The position numbers and the translations under genes are program-made. A stretch of DNA of 64,000 bases. It comes from Fen-455 sp050012675 (GTDB lineage Bacteria; Actinomycetota; Acidimicrobiia; Acidimicrobiales; Bog-793). The notes below the pieces were generated by a model. The model was not told the DNA's origin, did not search any database, and saw nothing but the letters and a program-made list of their open reading frames with translations. Shown here piece after piece: positions 7,815 to 16,665 of this stretch. The stretch's first letter is position 1, and each line of letters starts with the position of its first letter. The stretch covers positions 1-64,000 of the forward strand of contig JBEKGS010000016.1 in NCBI GenBank assembly GCA_050012675.1, read 5' to 3'.

Positions 7815-8623
7815 CAACACAAACAGCCCAGGCGATCCACGTGCAGGGACTGGAGAAGTCGTACAAGAAGCTGGAGGTGCTGCGCGGCGTGGACTTCAAC
7901 GTGGCGAGGGGCAGCATCTTCGCCCTGCTCGGCTCGAACGGGGCGGGCAAGACCACAGTCGTGAAGATCCTGTCCACGCTGCTCAATGCCGATTCAGGGA
8001 CTGCCAGCGTCAACGGCTTCGATGTCGCCACGCAGGCTGCCGAGGTGCGGGAGTCCATCAGCCTCACCGGACAGTTCGCGGCCGTCGACGAGGTCCTCAG
8101 CGGGCGGGAGAACCTCATGCTGGTCGCCCGGTTGCGGCGCCTCAAGGCCCCGGGCAAGATCGCCGATGGCCTGCTGGAGCGTTTCGCCCTGACCGACGCG
8201 GCCGCGCGGAAAGTGTCGACGTATTCCGGTGGCATGCGCCGCCGCCTCGACGTCGCGATGAGCCTCATCGGGAATCCGCAGGTCATCTTCCTCGACGAGC
8301 CAACGACCGGGCTCGACCCCCAGGGGCGCATCGAGGTGTGGCAGGCCGTCAAGGAACTCGCCGAGCAGGGTACGACGGTGCTGCTCACGACGCAGTATCT
8401 GGACGAGGCCGAACAACTCGCTGACCGGATCGCGATCCTCCACGGGGGTCGGATCATCGTGAACGGCACCCTCACCGAGCTCAAGCAGCTGCTCCCGCCC
8501 GCCAAGGTCGAATACGTCGAGAAGCAGCCGACGCTCGAGGACGTCTTCTTCACCATCGTCGGTGATGTCGGCAAGGACGGCACGCGGGCGATGTCGGCAC
8601 AAACAAGTGAGGAACAAGGATGA
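7811..8623 (+). CDS. ABC-2 type exporter ATPase (DrrA-like)
   Basis: 270-residue daunorubicin-resistance-type ATPase. Walker A (GSNGAGKTT) lies near residue 40, the Q-loop in SLTGQFAAVDEVLSGRENL, the signature (YSGGMRRR) near 138 and Walker B (VIFLDEPTTGLDP) near 157. The C-terminal PTLEDVFFTIVG motif is typical of the DrrA group. It begins at the ATG overlapping the DUF1048 stop and overlaps the permease gene by 4 bp. The probable role is ATP-driven export of a hydrophobic drug or metabolite. Confidence 0.92.
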   Translation: MTTQTAQAIHVQGLEKSYKKLEVLRGVDFNVARGSIFALLGSNGAGKTTVVKILSTLLNADSGTASVNGFDVATQAAEVRESISLTGQFAAVDEVLSGRENLMLVARLRRLKAPGKIADGLLERFALTDAAARKVSTYSGGMRRRLDVAMSLIGNPQVIFLDEPTTGLDPQGRIEVWQAVKELAEQGTTVLLTTQYLDEAEQLADRIAILHGGRIIVNGTLTELKQLLPPAKVEYVEKQPTLEDVFFTIVGDVGKDGTRAMSAQTSEEQG

Positions 8624-9381
8624 CCAAGCATCTCTTCAGCAACACCGCCGTACTGCTGGGACGGTCCCTGCGCCACATCACGCGCAGCCCGGACACGATC
8701 ATCACGACCACGATCACGCCGATCGCCCTATTGCTGCTGTTCGTCTACGTGTTCGGCGGCGCGATCAAATCAGGGTCACATTCGTACGTGAGCTACCTGC
8801 TGCCCGGCATTCTGCTCATCACGATTGCTTCGGGCACCGCCTACACCGCATTCCGGCTCTTCTTGGATGTGAAGAGCGGCATCTTCGAGCGATTCCAGTC
8901 CATGCCGATCGCACGGTCGTCGGTGCTGTGGGCGCACGTGATGACCTCGCTCGTAGCCAACCTGATCTCGCTCGTGGTCGTCGTGCTCGTCGCTCTCCTC
9001 ATAGGCTTCCGCTCAGGGGCGGGAGTGCCGGCGTGGCTCGCGGTCGGCGGCATCCTGATCCTGTTCACCCTGGCGTTGACGTGGATTGCCGTAATCCCGG
9101 GTCTCACAGCGAAGTCCGTGGACGGCGCGAGCGGGTTCTCTTACCCGCTCATATTCCTGCCGTTCATCAGCTCGGCATTCGTGCCCACGGGCACCATGCC
9201 CGGACCGGTGCGGGCCTTCGCCAAGCACCAGCCGGTGACGTCCATCGTCGACGCGATCCGCGACCTGTTCGCACAACAGCCGGTCGGCACCGACATCTGG
9301 ATCGCCCTTGCCTGGTGTGTCGGCATCCTCATCGTCGCGTGCACCTTGGCCATGGTTACTTACCGCCGCAGGATCTCCTAG
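8620..9381 (+). CDS. ABC-2 type transporter permease (DrrB-like)
   Basis: 253-residue integral membrane protein with six predicted helices, including ITPIALLLLFVYVFGGAI near residue 30, YLLPGILLITIASGTAY, and the last helix IALAWCVGILIVACTLAMV. The FLDVKSGIFERFQSMPIARS segment between helices 2 and 3 and ITRSPDT near the N-terminus are typical of DrrB permeases. It is translationally coupled to the ATPase and closes the PadR operon. Together they form a DrrAB-like exporter. Confidence 0.9.
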   Translation: MTKHLFSNTAVLLGRSLRHITRSPDTIITTTITPIALLLLFVYVFGGAIKSGSHSYVSYLLPGILLITIASGTAYTAFRLFLDVKSGIFERFQSMPIARSSVLWAHVMTSLVANLISLVVVVLVALLIGFRSGAGVPAWLAVGGILILFTLALTWIAVIPGLTAKSVDGASGFSYPLIFLPFISSAFVPTGTMPGPVRAFAKHQPVTSIVDAIRDLFAQQPVGTDIWIALAWCVGILIVACTLAMVTYRRRIS

Positions 9382-9384
9382 TAG

Positions 9385-9743
9385 AGCGTCGAGCACTGGG
9401 GGCACGCCGCAGGCATTGACTCGCTGCTGCCCGATGCCGTTGCTCCGCGCGATAGCCAGCAGGTGGAACCACGCGCTGCGCCCAAGATGCACGGCGTTGG
9501 CGTCAGGTAGTGAACCGACCCGTGCAGTGGCCGCATCATCGCTTGGTAAGTCCGGCCACCGACGAGCGCTGTGCCTGGCGTTTGGCGCGTAGTGCCGAGG
9601 ATGATGCGCATCGCGGCTGTCTTGCCGGCGCCGTTAGGGCCGAGGAAGCTAGTTGCCCGCCCAGGTCGCACTTCGAAACTGATACCGCCGAGTGCCGCAA
9701 CGCTGCCGTAGCTCCTGTAGAGGTCGGCGACCTCGATAACGAC
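9385..9743 (-). pseudogene. ABC ATPase 5' fragment, frameshifted and truncated
   Basis: Reads VIEVADLYRSYGSVAALGGISFEVRPG, then an intact Walker A (GPNGAGKT) and RIILGTTRQTPGTALVGG, the first ~75 residues of an ABC-2 ATPase. Around 9510 the frame changes, and the next family residues (GRSAWFHLLAIARSNGIG) continue in another frame. The gene then runs into the 3' end of the DrrB-like permease. The signature and Walker B motifs are missing, and the start region has no ATG/GTG at the expected place. It is a degraded fragment of a second ABC ATPase facing the intact operon. Confidence 0.75.
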
Positions 9744-9934
9744 GCGGACGTGTCGAGATTGGCGAGCTAGTAGGCGATGTCGCCCACGACTGTGCCGTCG
9801 AGGTGCTGCGCCGGTTCCTGTTGCCGCACTTTGTGGTTCGGATGTCGTGGTGTGTTCCAAAAGCTCAGGTGAAATGGCCTCAGCGCACCCTTGAGCGCAG
9901 TATCAAGCACCATGACAGGACCGGAGCACGGTCC

Positions 9935-10186
9935 TCAGGGGTCACGTGTGCGTCCCCGGGCGTTTGTTTTCGACCTCTGCTTGATCTGCTTGGCCTGATC
10001 AGGATTCAGGATCTGCCAGAACGTCTGTCGGCTGATCCCGAGCTTCTGTGCCGCCTTGGTTGGCCCGATGGCCTCGCCAAGGCGTCCGGCGAGTTCGCGT
10101 CGCCTTGCGGCGATTCGCGAGATGGCCGCTCGGTGCTTCGCGGTCTCGGCAGGCAGGCGCAACAGCTCCTTCACCACCTGGTCCAT
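9935..10186 (-). CDS. small helix-turn-helix protein
   Basis: An 83-residue basic protein with a predicted helix-turn-helix (IGPTKAAQKLGISRQTFWQIL) after a long helical N-terminal half (KELLRLPAETAKHRAAISRIAARRRELAG). The layout, a helical region followed by a resolvase- or Fis-like HTH, suggests a small DNA-binding regulator. It stands alone on the minus strand inside the decayed zone, with no partner. Function is not recognised, and it could itself be a fragment of a longer protein. Confidence 0.55.
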   Translation of the reverse strand: MDQVVKELLRLPAETAKHRAAISRIAARRRELAGRLGEAIGPTKAAQKLGISRQTFWQILNPDQAKQIKQRSKTNARGRTRDP

Positions 10187-10473
10187 CTCCTTGCCGTCCG
10201 TGACCCGATGCTATGCACAAGCGAGTTGATGATGACAACAAGCCGGCCGCCGCTTTCCGGCGCCCTAGGCGTCCGATGGACGCATACCGAGTAGCCATTC
10301 GCCGAGGCTGTCCGAGTTGGTGAACGTGGGCTCGCCCATAGGGCCGGTGCGTCGGCACGGCTGATCTGCTCAACCCGTCAGAATCGTCTAGGTCGTAGCA
10401 GCCGAGGCCGAGACACTACTGCCCGAGGGGCAGGATGGCCTCGAGGCCAAGCAGCGTGAGGCGTGTCCTCCGG
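10187..10473. other. intergenic stretch with no supported gene
   Basis: No reading frame here has a recognisable family, ribosome-binding site or convincing codon pattern. It separates the small HTH gene from the 3' end of the aldo/keto reductase, both on the minus strand. Confidence 0.5.
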
Positions 10474-11355
10474 TTAGATGCGCTCGGGCTCCGGGTCGTC
10501 GAACAGTTGGGTGATGCCGAAAGAGCGGGCGTCGTCAGCCATCTCGTCGTCTGACGGCACCGCAGCCGGGTGCGAGGCGGCCTCGAGGATGTGTCGGAGC
10601 AAGTGGAAGTCGCTCGAAGCGTCGAGGAAGAGCCCCGGCCTCCCCAGCACGTAGTGCACGGCTCGAGCGATGGCACCAGGATCGTCCAGCGGCTCGTACC
10701 AGCTCCGCCTATCGCCGGATGTACCCTCCGGCCAGTGGCGGCGCGCCACAGTCTTGATGGTCTGTACGGCGACGTCGCGCTGGACGCACACCGCTAGCAG
10801 CTGTTCGACCCCGTCGCGGTAGCGGCTGTTGGCGCGCATCGTGAAGTTGTACGGCAATAGCACCGAGTCGTAGTCGAAGCGCTCGAGGCTCCGCAGGTGC
10901 ATACGCGGGATGCTCACGCCGTGACCAGTGACCCCGATGAAGCGCACCAGTCCCTCGTCGCGCGCCCGGCATAGCGCCGCTAGTGCTCCGTCAGGAGCAT
11001 GTGCAGCTGCCCAGTCCTCCTCCTCCACCAGGTTGTGGAGCTGGATGAGGTCCACGTGGTCGACGCCGAGACGCGCGAGCGAGCGCTCGAGCTCACGCTG
11101 GGCCGCATCACCGTTGCGCTCGCCTGTCTTGGTCGCGAGGAAGTACTCATCGCGGTGGCCAACCAGCCAGGGCGCGATGCGCAGCTCGGAGTCGCCGTAG
11201 CTGGCGGCGGTGTCGATGTGGTTGACCCCGAACTCGCGAAGCACTTCGAGAACGCCATCAGCCGCTTCTCGGCTCGCCGAGCCGAGCGCCGCACCGCCGA
11301 AGATCACCCGAGTGCTTAGGTGACCGGTTCGCCCGAACCTCGCATGCTCGACCAT
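10474..11355 (-). CDS. aldo/keto reductase
   Basis: 293-residue NADPH-dependent oxidoreductase with the AKR (beta/alpha)8 barrel. It begins RFGRTGHLSTRVIFGGAALG. The catalytic Asp and Tyr are in HIDTAASYGDSE, the Lys in FLATKTGER and the His-containing strand in DLIQLHNLVEEED. The C-terminal cofactor-binding region follows VHYVLGRPGLFL. These proteins reduce aldehydes or ketones, or oxidise sugars; the substrate cannot be told from sequence. It is monocistronic, with decayed DNA on both sides, and its intact catalytic tetrad suggests it is still functional. Confidence 0.9.
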   Translation of the reverse strand: MVEHARFGRTGHLSTRVIFGGAALGSASREAADGVLEVLREFGVNHIDTAASYGDSELRIAPWLVGHRDEYFLATKTGERNGDAAQRELERSLARLGVDHVDLIQLHNLVEEEDWAAAHAPDGALAALCRARDEGLVRFIGVTGHGVSIPRMHLRSLERFDYDSVLLPYNFTMRANSRYRDGVEQLLAVCVQRDVAVQTIKTVARRHWPEGTSGDRRSWYEPLDDPGAIARAVHYVLGRPGLFLDASSDFHLLRHILEAASHPAAVPSDDEMADDARSFGITQLFDDPEPERI

Positions 11356-11857
11356 AGAGACAAAGCTAACCTAGCCCGCAGCGCTCCCGGCAAGACCGAA
11401 GGAGTGTCTCCTACGAGCCGTCTTCGATGACGACTCCAAGGTTTCTGCCCCTACCCGGGCCACGACCGTCGCTTCGGTGGGTGGGAGCCTCGGACGAACC
11501 AGACGGACGGGTATCACATCGACGGGCGGAGCAACACGTGAATGCACGGACAAAGGCACCTTGCCAAGGTGAGGGTCGCGGGATCGAACGCCGTCGCCGT
11601 TCACGGGTCTACGGCACAACTGGCATCCTCTGCGAGCGGGACTCGTCGCCGAATGCCGTCGCTGCTCAGACGAGGAGACCGGCCCACCCGACCTGAACTT
11701 CTGGGGCGTGACTGCGAGTCGCGGCGCGCCACGGTAGTCTTACGTTGGTAGTTCCCCTTGGAAGAGTCGCTTTGCTTGGGCAGGACGGTCGTTCAGGACC
11801 ACCCATAATCGCCCCGTGCAGGTTCGACGCCTCGACCGAGCAACCTCGAGGAGTCCT
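11356..11857. other. intergenic region between divergent genes, with tRNA relic
   Basis: No protein gene is supported. It separates the minus-strand aldo/keto reductase from the plus-strand glycosyltransferase, so it should hold both promoters; none is convincing by eye. It carries the tRNA-Gly-like relic described separately and ends in a CGAGGAG ribosome-binding site. Confidence 0.5.
11555..11600 (+). other. decayed tRNA-Gly(GCC) 3'-half relic
   Basis: An anticodon-arm-like hairpin (ACCTTGCCAAGGT) with GCC in the loop is followed by AGGGTCGCGGG, a T-loop-like ATCGAAC and CCGTCG, the order found in actinobacterial tRNA-Gly. The T-stem has a broken closing pair (G-G), and no matching 5' acceptor or D-arm is visible. 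It is a relic, not a functional gene. Confidence 0.45.
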
Positions 11858-13027
11858 GTGCGCGTCCCAAGTCCAGTCATTCCGCAGTTTGCAGGCGGCC
11901 CGCTTCGTAACCTGTCTTTCGGGATACTCAGCACTTACCCTCCAACCGCGTGCGGGATGGCGACGTTCAGCACAGCCCTTGCCGACGGTCTTGTTGCGAA
12001 CGGTGCCGAGGTGAGCGTCGTGCGCGTGGCGGACGGATCGCCCGCCTCCAGCAAGCGGGTCATCGGAGAGCTCGTGAACGGTTCCCCGCGGTCGGTGGCA
12101 GCCAGCTCGGAACTCCTCAACCGGTTCGACGTGGCGATCGTGCAGCATGAGTACGGACTGTACGGTGGCGCTGACGGCGACGAGGTGCTGGACGTCCTCG
12201 CCGGCCTTGAGATCCCGTCCATCGTGATCGCTCACACGATCCTCAGCGATCCCACCCCACACCAGCGGTCCACCCTCGTGGCGGTCGCTGCGATGGCGGA
12301 CCACGTGATCGTCATGTCGGACGCGGCGCGGGAGCGGTTGTGCAACCGGTTCGACGTCGACCCGGCGATCGTGACAACCATCCCGCACGGAGCGGCGATC
12401 CCAACCAACCGCGCCCAGCACCGACCTGGGGCTCGGCCGACGATCTTGACGTGGGGTCTGATCGGACCGGGCAAAGGCATCGAGCGGGTCATCGACGCCA
12501 TGCAGTCATTGCATCGCCTTCCGGCGCGACCTCGTTACCTCGTTGCGGGCCAGACCCATCCGAAGGTGCTCGCCGTCAGCGGCGAGGCTTACCGCCACGC
12601 CCGTATCGAGCAGGCCTTACGCAACGGAGTCGGAGCATCCGTCTGTTTTGACGCCACCCACCGGAATGTGGCCTCCCTCACGGCACTGATCCAGTCGTGC
12701 GCTGTGGTCGTGCTGCCCTACGACTCTATTGACCAGGTGACATCCGGCGTGCTCGTCGAGGCCATCGCGGCGGGCAGGCCGGTAGTTGCCACGGCCTTTC
12801 CTCACGCCGTCGAGCTACTGGCGAGCGGGGCGGGCATGGTCGTCGACCGTGACGACCCGGCAGCCCTCGTGTCGGCTCTGCGCCGGGTGCTCGTCGAGCC
12901 GGGGGTCGCCGAGCGCATGGCGACCGAAGCGGCACGACTGGCGCCGAGCATGGGCTGGTCGGTGGTCGCGGGAGCCTACGTGGCTCTGGCGAATCGTCTC
13001 GTGAGCAAACACCCGGCTTTGGTATGA
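11858..13027 (+). CDS. family 4 glycosyltransferase
   Basis: 389-residue GT-B fold glycosyltransferase. The N-terminal acceptor domain begins FGILSTYPPTACGMATF, the signature of a GT4 group found beside GH130 enzymes. The donor domain has WGLIGPGKGIERVIDAM and the nucleotide-sugar motif region DQVTSGVLVEAIAAGRPVV. GTG at 11858 is preferred because CGAGGAG lies 4-5 bases upstream; GTG at 11816 would add 14 residues without an SD. It overlaps the next gene by ATGA. Family knowledge suggests sugar transfer from a nucleotide donor, possibly mannosyl, into an oligosaccharide handled by the two genes downstream. Confidence 0.88.
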   Translation: MRVPSPVIPQFAGGPLRNLSFGILSTYPPTACGMATFSTALADGLVANGAEVSVVRVADGSPASSKRVIGELVNGSPRSVAASSELLNRFDVAIVQHEYGLYGGADGDEVLDVLAGLEIPSIVIAHTILSDPTPHQRSTLVAVAAMADHVIVMSDAARERLCNRFDVDPAIVTTIPHGAAIPTNRAQHRPGARPTILTWGLIGPGKGIERVIDAMQSLHRLPARPRYLVAGQTHPKVLAVSGEAYRHARIEQALRNGVGASVCFDATHRNVASLTALIQSCAVVVLPYDSIDQVTSGVLVEAIAAGRPVVATAFPHAVELLASGAGMVVDRDDPAALVSALRRVLVEPGVAERMATEAARLAPSMGWSVVAGAYVALANRLVSKHPALV

Positions 13028-14043
13028 CCAGCGCGGGGGAGCCCAAGTTCGACCACCTGTTCCGAATGACGGACCTGCGGGGCACCTTCGAGCACGCGCG
13101 ATACAGCGACCCCAGGCGAGCGCACGGTTACTGCACCGACGACATGGCCCGGGTCCTCGTCGTCGCCGCACGAGAACCCCTTCCCATGCAGGCGGTACGC
13201 GACCTTGCCAGGACCAGCCTTGGGTTCCTGATCGAGGCGCAAGGCGTCGACGGCAGCTACCGGAACCGATTGAGTCGGCGGGGTCGCTGGGAGGACCGCC
13301 CGGCGACGGAGGACTGCTGGGGCAGGAGCATCTGGGGCCTCGGCACCGCGGCGTCGCGCAGCGACGACCGTTGGCTGTGTGAAGTGGCTACTGCACAGTT
13401 CGAGCGCGCGGTACAACAGCGCTCGCGCTACCCGCGTGCGATGGCTTTCGCCGCCATTGGGGCGGCCGAATTGCTCACTGTCGAGCCTCACCATCGTGGG
13501 GCACACGCATTGTTGAGTGATGCCGCGGACGCTATGGCACCACCCCGCGCCAACGCCGCCTGGCCGTGGCCGGAGATTCGACTCCGCTACGCCAACGCGG
13601 TCCTGCCGGAGGCGATGATCGCCGCCGGCGCGGCACTGGACCGACCAGGCCTGCTGCAACACGGCCTCGATCTCCTGGCGTGGCTGCTTGACCACGAGAT
13701 GATGGACCGTCACCTGTCAGTGACGCCCGTGGGCGGTGCATCACCCGGCGACATCCGGCCTGCGTTCGACCAGCAGCCCATTGAAGTGGCCGCGCTAGCC
13801 GACGCCTGCGCCCGCGCGGCGGCCGTCGACGGCGACCGTCGTTGGTCCGACGGCCTCATCGCTGCAGAGGCCTGGTTCCTCGGAGACAACGACGGGCATC
13901 ACGTCATGTGGGACCCGGAGAGCGGGGGTGGTTTCGACGGTCTCACACCTCAAGGGCCAAACCTCAACCAGGGCGCCGAGTCGACGCTGGCTCTGCTTTC
14001 TACGCTGCAGCATGCGCGTCGGCTCGTACTGGCGTCCAACTGA
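13024..14043 (+). CDS. glycosidase-like (alpha/alpha-toroid) protein of the GT4-GH130 cluster
   Basis: 339-residue protein with repeated Trp/Asp/Glu-containing helical segments: EHARYSDPRRAHGYCTDDMAR, RPATEDCWGRSIWGLG and AWPWPEIRLRYANAVLPEAMI. This resembles (alpha/alpha)6-barrel glycosidases and N-acylglucosamine-epimerase-like folds, though no exact family is assigned. It overlaps the GT4 gene by 4 bp and the GH130 gene starts 5 bp after its stop, so the three are one operon. Such proteins usually sit between GT4 and GH130 genes in actinobacteria. A role in trimming or rearranging mannose-containing oligosaccharides is inference. Confidence 0.75.
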   Translation: MTSAGEPKFDHLFRMTDLRGTFEHARYSDPRRAHGYCTDDMARVLVVAAREPLPMQAVRDLARTSLGFLIEAQGVDGSYRNRLSRRGRWEDRPATEDCWGRSIWGLGTAASRSDDRWLCEVATAQFERAVQQRSRYPRAMAFAAIGAAELLTVEPHHRGAHALLSDAADAMAPPRANAAWPWPEIRLRYANAVLPEAMIAAGAALDRPGLLQHGLDLLAWLLDHEMMDRHLSVTPVGGASPGDIRPAFDQQPIEVAALADACARAAAVDGDRRWSDGLIAAEAWFLGDNDGHHVMWDPESGGGFDGLTPQGPNLNQGAESTLALLSTLQHARRLVLASN

Positions 14044-14048
14044 GTCCT

Positions 14049-15518
14049 GTGGTCACCGACGGCGCCCGGCGCAGCCCCCAGCGCCTCTACCCGGACCGGT
14101 CCCGGGTCGTCACGATGCTCTTTGTGCCCGGGCAAGACGGATTTGACCGAGAGGAGCCCCGCACCTCAGCTGTCGTGGCTCGCATCCTGGCGCTGGACGA
14201 CAACGAGGTGGAGCAGTCTCTAGATGACGTCGCCTCCCGGTTCGGGTACCGTCACCGCGACCTCATCGATACGTTCCGGCGGCACGCGGACGAGCTGGCT
14301 GATCGCCTCGATCCTGCGTACGAGCTCTCCGAGACGCGTCGTCTGCTGCTCGGTGCGACGTTCACCAGCGAGTACGCACTGGAAGGCGCGGCACTCTGCA
14401 ACCCCAGCATGGTGGCCCATCCCGACCAGAACGGCGTCCCCGCGGGGAGCTTGCGCTTTGTGATGAGTGTCCGGGCGATCGGGGAGGGACATCGGTCCTC
14501 GATCGAGTTCCGGACAGGAACGGTCGACGACCGCGGCAAAGTCAACATTGAGGCCGTACCACCGTTCGCGACGAGAGGAGTGACTGAAGCTGTCCCGCTC
14601 GACGGGGCCGTCTTCCGGAGTGAGCTTCGTCGGCTCCGCTGCGACGGGGAGAGCGCCGACTACGTCCTTGATGCGCTCGGCGAGCAATTCACCGCGGCCG
14701 AGCTCGAGGAGCGGCTGGGCCGACTTCGGGTCCAGTTGGCGACCCACAGACAGGACGGGTCGATCATCTCGCTCATGCGCAAGATCGCCGAGCGGACCTA
14801 CAGCGTCCGATTTCCGGCCGACACGTCGCTTGCAGAGCGAGTCCTCATTCCAGCCATGGGTGCCGAACGTAACGGCATGGAAGACGCTCGCTTTGTGCGT
14901 TTCGAGCACCGCGACCGGACCGTTTCCTACTTCGCCACCTATACGGCCTTTGACGGCGTCGACATCGCTCAGCAGCTTCTGGAAACGACTGACTTTCGCG
15001 CCTTCAAGTGCTCGCCCATCGTCAGCCTCGCGGCCAACAAGGGTCTCGCCTTGTTCCCTCGTCGGATCGGAGGCCGCTTTGCGGCCCTGTCCAGGTCCGA
15101 CCACGAAACGAACACGGTTGTCTTCTCTGACAACCTGCGTCTTTGGGAAGACTCGCTTCCGTACCAGGTGCCCACCCGGACCTGGGACCTGCTCCAGCTC
15201 GGCAACTGCGGTTCGCCAATCGAGACCGACGCCGGCTGGCTTGTGCTCACCCACGGCGTCGGCCCAATGCGCACCTACAGGATCGGCGCCACACTTCTCG
15301 ATCTCGAAGATCCGACCAGGGTCATCGGCCAACTCCGAGAGCCCATTTTGAGCCCGACGCGTGACGAGCAGGACGGTTATGTGCCGAACGTCGTCTATTC
15401 CTGCGGTTCTCTCGTGCACGCCGGCACGCTGATCCTCCCCTACGGCATCGGCGACTCCGCCATCGGCGTGGCCACGCTGTCGTTGTCCGTACTGCTTGCC
15501 GATCTCGCGGCCAGCTGA
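14049..15518 (+). CDS. GH130-family beta-mannoside phosphorylase-like enzyme
   Basis: 489-residue five-bladed propeller enzyme of glycoside hydrolase family 130. Residues ~15-150 form an N-terminal extension (RVVTMLFVPGQ...). The catalytic propeller follows with ALCNPSMVAHPD, GMEDARFVRF (catalytic Asp in GxEDxR), FKCSPIVSLAANKGLALFPRRIGG and the last blade GWLVLTHGVGPMRTYRIGATLLD. GH130 enzymes phosphorolyse beta-mannosides, releasing mannose 1-phosphate. The GTG start at 14049 lies 5 bp after the preceding stop. Together with the GT4 gene it could balance synthesis and phosphorolysis of a mannan-like oligosaccharide. Confidence 0.88.
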   Translation: MVTDGARRSPQRLYPDRSRVVTMLFVPGQDGFDREEPRTSAVVARILALDDNEVEQSLDDVASRFGYRHRDLIDTFRRHADELADRLDPAYELSETRRLLLGATFTSEYALEGAALCNPSMVAHPDQNGVPAGSLRFVMSVRAIGEGHRSSIEFRTGTVDDRGKVNIEAVPPFATRGVTEAVPLDGAVFRSELRRLRCDGESADYVLDALGEQFTAAELEERLGRLRVQLATHRQDGSIISLMRKIAERTYSVRFPADTSLAERVLIPAMGAERNGMEDARFVRFEHRDRTVSYFATYTAFDGVDIAQQLLETTDFRAFKCSPIVSLAANKGLALFPRRIGGRFAALSRSDHETNTVVFSDNLRLWEDSLPYQVPTRTWDLLQLGNCGSPIETDAGWLVLTHGVGPMRTYRIGATLLDLEDPTRVIGQLREPILSPTRDEQDGYVPNVVYSCGSLVHAGTLILPYGIGDSAIGVATLSLSVLLADLAAS

Positions 15519-15587
15519 CGACCTCCCCGGATACGCCTTGATCCCCGTGCTTGTGTGAGTCGAGACTGCGAGTGCTGACGAGACGCG

Positions 15588-15824
15588 CTAGGACGGTGCC
15601 CGACAACCCACTTTCATCTGAACGACCAAGTGCGTAACGTGTGGTTGGGCCCTCGAGGGTAAACCCGCACCGAAGAGCCGGGGTTGAGGGTGAGAACCGG
15701 CCACGCTGGCAGGTCTTTTGACCACAGGCGTCGTTCCCTCCTTGGGACGCTCCCGAGGGCCCATCACCTCGTCAAAATCCGAGTATCGCTCGTTGGCGGA
15801 AATTCGGGACCGGGAGTCACCCAT
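15588..15824 (-). CDS. small hypothetical protein, coupled to the upstream gene
   Basis: A 78-residue reading frame whose ATG overlaps the stop of the 282-residue gene upstream by 8 bp, suggesting translational coupling. The first half (SRISANERYSDFDEVMGPRERP) is charged and plausible as protein; the second half is Pro/His/Arg-rich and less convincing. No family is recognised. It may be only a chance extension of an open frame. Confidence 0.3.
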   Translation of the reverse strand: MGDSRSRISANERYSDFDEVMGPRERPKEGTTPVVKRPASVAGSHPQPRLFGAGLPSRAQPHVTHLVVQMKVGCRAPS

Positions 15825-16665
15825 CTCGAGGGTCGACCAGGACTACGTCCACCGACCACCGCTTCATATCCCCTTCAAGGGGACGTCCGTCAGTGGTGGC
15901 GACGTACCGGCCGCCGGGCACGCCGTCGGGGAACTCGACATGATCGCCTTTTCTGGGCTGTGCACCTTCAATGATCGTTACTGACACCTGAGACAGTCGC
16001 AGCGCGAGTGCGACCATCTGCTCGATGCCGGCCTGGAGATGATCCAGGTTGCGGTTCTCCATTCCGGAGACGATCTTCGTTGTCGCCTCCGAATACGGCT
16101 CTGAGTACCCGAGGAAGTAACTTCCGTGCACGAGCCGTGTCCAGCCGTGGGCGATCTTGACGGCCAACTCGTATGTATTAGTGGTATCCGCGTCCGTCAG
16201 ATTCTCGTGTTTGAGCCGGTCGACGAGTACCGCAGAGGCCTCGATCAGCCGATCAAACTCTTCATCGATCTCCTGCACATTCCATGAGCGGCCTAGATCC
16301 TCACCGAATCGCTCACGAAGTTGACTGACGATTGCCTCGACGGCCGAATACCCACGCATCGTAAGATCCGTGTCCCCCTCAGCGACTCCCCTTGCGAAGT
16401 CGTCGCACGCCATCGCCAGCGGCCTGGTCACCTCGAGTCGCTCTCCGAGCTCGACTAGCCACGCGAAGCCCGTCCATGCCGCGGTCGCTTCTCCCAGCAG
16501 CGACTCGTGGGCTGCTCCTTCCCCCGAGCCCTTTGAGAACTGGTCAATGGCATTTGCCAAGTGCGTGTGGCTCAGACCCCATATCTTCCTGGGAGGATTG
16601 CCTTTCGCCCACCCGAGCTCATAGCTGACAGGTCCCAGTCTCCTGGCAGCATCTCCGTCCGGCAT
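15817..16665 (-). CDS. hypothetical protein, helical, unknown family
   Basis: 282 residues, soluble, largely alpha-helical and acidic through the middle (ARGVAEGDTDLTMRGYSAVE, NVQEIDEEFDRLIEASAVL, ELAVKIAHGWTRLVHGSYFL). A short C-terminal segment (VEFPDGVPGGRYVATTDGRP) looks beta-rich. There is no signal peptide or membrane helix and no catalytic motif I recognise. The start at 16665 is the first good Met. It lies alone on the minus strand between the GH130 and glgP genes, with a small coupled frame downstream. Codon use matches the neighbours, so I regard it as a real gene of unknown function. Confidence 0.7.
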   Translation of the reverse strand: MPDGDAARRLGPVSYELGWAKGNPPRKIWGLSHTHLANAIDQFSKGSGEGAAHESLLGEATAAWTGFAWLVELGERLEVTRPLAMACDDFARGVAEGDTDLTMRGYSAVEAIVSQLRERFGEDLGRSWNVQEIDEEFDRLIEASAVLVDRLKHENLTDADTTNTYELAVKIAHGWTRLVHGSYFLGYSEPYSEATTKIVSGMENRNLDHLQAGIEQMVALALRLSQVSVTIIEGAQPRKGDHVEFPDGVPGGRYVATTDGRPLEGDMKRWSVDVVLVDPRDG

